Of a stretch of 64,000 nt of DNA, positions 62,814 to 64,000 are shown piece by piece (positions within the stretch are counted from its first letter, which is position 1; each line of letters begins with the position of its first letter). Made by a program: the position numbers and the translations under genes. This DNA is from Sulfurospirillum sp001602955 (GTDB taxonomy: Bacteria > Campylobacterota > Campylobacteria > Campylobacterales > Sulfurospirillaceae), in the NCBI GenBank assembly GCA_001602955.1, contig LVAC01000019.1, forward strand, positions 1-64,000. The letters run 5' to 3'. The notes beneath the pieces are model-generated. The model searched no databases. It was not told where the DNA came from and saw only the letters and a program-made list of their open reading frames with translations.

Positions 62814-63083
62814 ATGTGTATAGACGGTGATGTACTGGAGCTTGATTTTGATATGGATTTGGAAGAGATCAAAGCTCTGACGCTTTTTGTCAAAGACCGA
62901 TTAGCCTATATTGAAGAGATTGTGATTTTCCCTTCCAAAGAAGGCTTACCGACGAGCTCTTCTTTATGGGCACTTTTATGGTGCTTGAAACAGGAAAAAC
63001 CGAGCCTTAAAATCGATGCAATCGATAAAATACCTTTAGACTTGGGTGTTTTCGGTACGCTTTATTGGAACAGCCATGAGTAA
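62814..63083 (+). CDS. STAS-like small protein in chemotaxis operon
   Basis: 89 residues, start ATG 62814 after GGGTAGGAT. IDGDVLELDFDMDLEEIKALTLFVKDRL and LWALLWCLKQ resemble small STAS-type modules, though the match is loose. Overlaps cheA by 8 bases. May be a regulator of the CheA/receptor complex; unproven. Confidence 0.5.
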   Translation: MCIDGDVLELDFDMDLEEIKALTLFVKDRLAYIEEIVIFPSKEGLPTSSSLWALLWCLKQEKPSLKIDAIDKIPLDLGVFGTLYWNSHE

Positions 63084-64000
63084 AGAAAAACTAAAACAGA
63101 TTTTTATCGAAGAAGCAAACGATATTATCGAAAAGATGGATATCGATATTTTAAATTACGAAGAGTCGCCGAGTAATAAAGCCCTTTTAAATGAAATTTT
63201 TCGAGGCGTTCATACCTTAAAAGGGAGTGCTAACGCGTTTAATTTTTCGCGTCTTGGGGAGTTTGTGCATCATTTCGAAGATGTTTTAGACTTTTTTAGA
63301 AGTTCCGATATAACGCCGAGCGCAAGCCACGTCGATCTTTTTTTGGAAAGCGTCAACCTGATCAAAGAGACGCTTGAGTTTGAAATTTCGGAGCGTAGCG
63401 GTCATCCCGAGGGTTACGAAGCATGCCTCAATCAAATCCAAAAGATTATTTCGACGTTGAAAACGACTCCCGAACCCGCACAAGCGACAATAACATGTAA
63501 CGATCTTGCGCAAGAGTTCGGTAATGAGATTTTTGACGAACCGATGCCGGTTCAACGCCCTGATGAAGCATCTTTTTTTGAACGACTTGAGGGTGAAGAA
63601 ACGCTTTATACGATTATTCTAACGTTGGATAGCGATATCTATTTACGCGGATTCGACCACTTTTTATTTTTCAAAAATCTTTCACATGTCGGGCGCATTT
63701 TGGCCTCTTTTTGGAGTCCGATCGACACATGTACGCTAGAGACGTTTGATAGCGAATACAATTACTTTAGGCAAGTCGAGATTATGTACGCGACCCAAAG
63801 TTCGCAAGCGCAAATCGAAGAGATTTTTGATTTTTTAGAGCCGCAGGAGTACCGTATCGTTGCTACACCAAGACCTACCGTCGCGCAACCGATACTAAAC
63901 GTCGTTTCTGAGGAGCCTGTAGAAGTCGCAAGTGTGCCTCTTGCCAAAGAGGAAAACAAAGAGATCAAAGCCGCATTGGTTCAAAAAACGTTTTTAAAAA
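63076..64000 (+). CDS. cheA: CheA histidine kinase, 5' part (cut by window edge)
   Basis: First about 308 residues. An N-terminal Hpt domain (1-110) with the phospho-accepting His46 in GVHTLKGSANAFNF, and a second domain from about 170 (TLYTIILTLDSDIYLRGFDH). The kinase, dimer and CheW-binding domains lie beyond the window. Together with CheW, a CheY-like protein and a receptor it forms a complete signalling operon. Confidence 0.9.
   Translation, partial: MSKEKLKQIFIEEANDIIEKMDIDILNYEESPSNKALLNEIFRGVHTLKGSANAFNFSRLGEFVHHFEDVLDFFRSSDITPSASHVDLFLESVNLIKETLEFEISERSGHPEGYEACLNQIQKIISTLKTTPEPAQATITCNDLAQEFGNEIFDEPMPVQRPDEASFFERLEGEETLYTIILTLDSDIYLRGFDHFLFFKNLSHVGRILASFWSPIDTCTLETFDSEYNYFRQVEIMYATQSSQAQIEEIFDFLEPQEYRIVATPRPTVAQPILNVVSEEPVEVASVPLAKEENKEIKAALVQKTFLK

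Overview
The window reads as chromosomal DNA of a free-living Campylobacterota (epsilonproteobacterium), most like Sulfurospirillum. The basis is gene content and protein style: a CZB chemoreceptor of the TlpD type, a TonB/ExbBD set with HemP, a NosL-linked ABC cluster, and a cheY-cheW-mcp-cheA operon. Genus assignment is inference from recognition, not from a search. No phage, insertion sequence or CRISPR array was seen.

Layout. 1-1343: aspartase (cut by the window edge). 1764-5755: uptake operon of TonB receptor, methyltransferase and periplasmic binding protein behind a long structured-looking leader. 5758-8157 (minus): SDR oxidoreductase, spore-photoproduct-lyase-like radical SAM protein and nucleosidase. 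8224-10301 (minus): ATP-driven activase and double-cubane/2-hydroxyacyl-CoA-dehydratase-type protein. 10573-12589: uppP and a divergent pair of NifX-like proteins. 12728-17305: CZB chemoreceptor, response regulator, PAS kinase, EAL protein. 17411-22481 (minus): DNA glycosylase, eptA, two-component system, rarD. 22616-29797: diguanylate cyclase, Spx-like protein, an ABC/NosL cluster and an epimerase. 29794-35982: LysE exporter, flavodoxin operon, doubled DUF1007/NicO metal-transport cassette, ynfA-type gene, DUF2325.

36004-50119 is an iron island: decayed AraC regulator and MFS exporter, exbB-exbD-hemP-tonB, two TonB receptors (one with an in-frame amber codon), PepSY and small periplasmic proteins, feoAB and dps. 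50331-58931 continues with an outer-membrane porin, a Fur-family regulator, a P1B-ATPase and then a compact operon that I interpret as a candidate ferrosome (fez-type) cluster: an HMA-like protein, a membrane-tethered ferritin-like protein, three small glycine-zipper membrane proteins, a P1B ATPase with SCA instead of CPC, a 41-residue membrane peptide and an STAS-like membrane protein. Fur-box-like sequences precede most of these units, so iron limitation probably coordinates uptake (TonB, Feo), storage (Dps) and the putative compartment. 58995-64000: tRNA-Ala, J-domain protein and a chemotaxis operon running off the window.

Across the whole window the palindrome ACATGT, often extended to TTACATGTAA or TTTACATGTAAA, occurs far more often than base composition predicts, in genes and between them. 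It looks like a highly iterated palindrome comparable in distribution to cyanobacterial HIP1.
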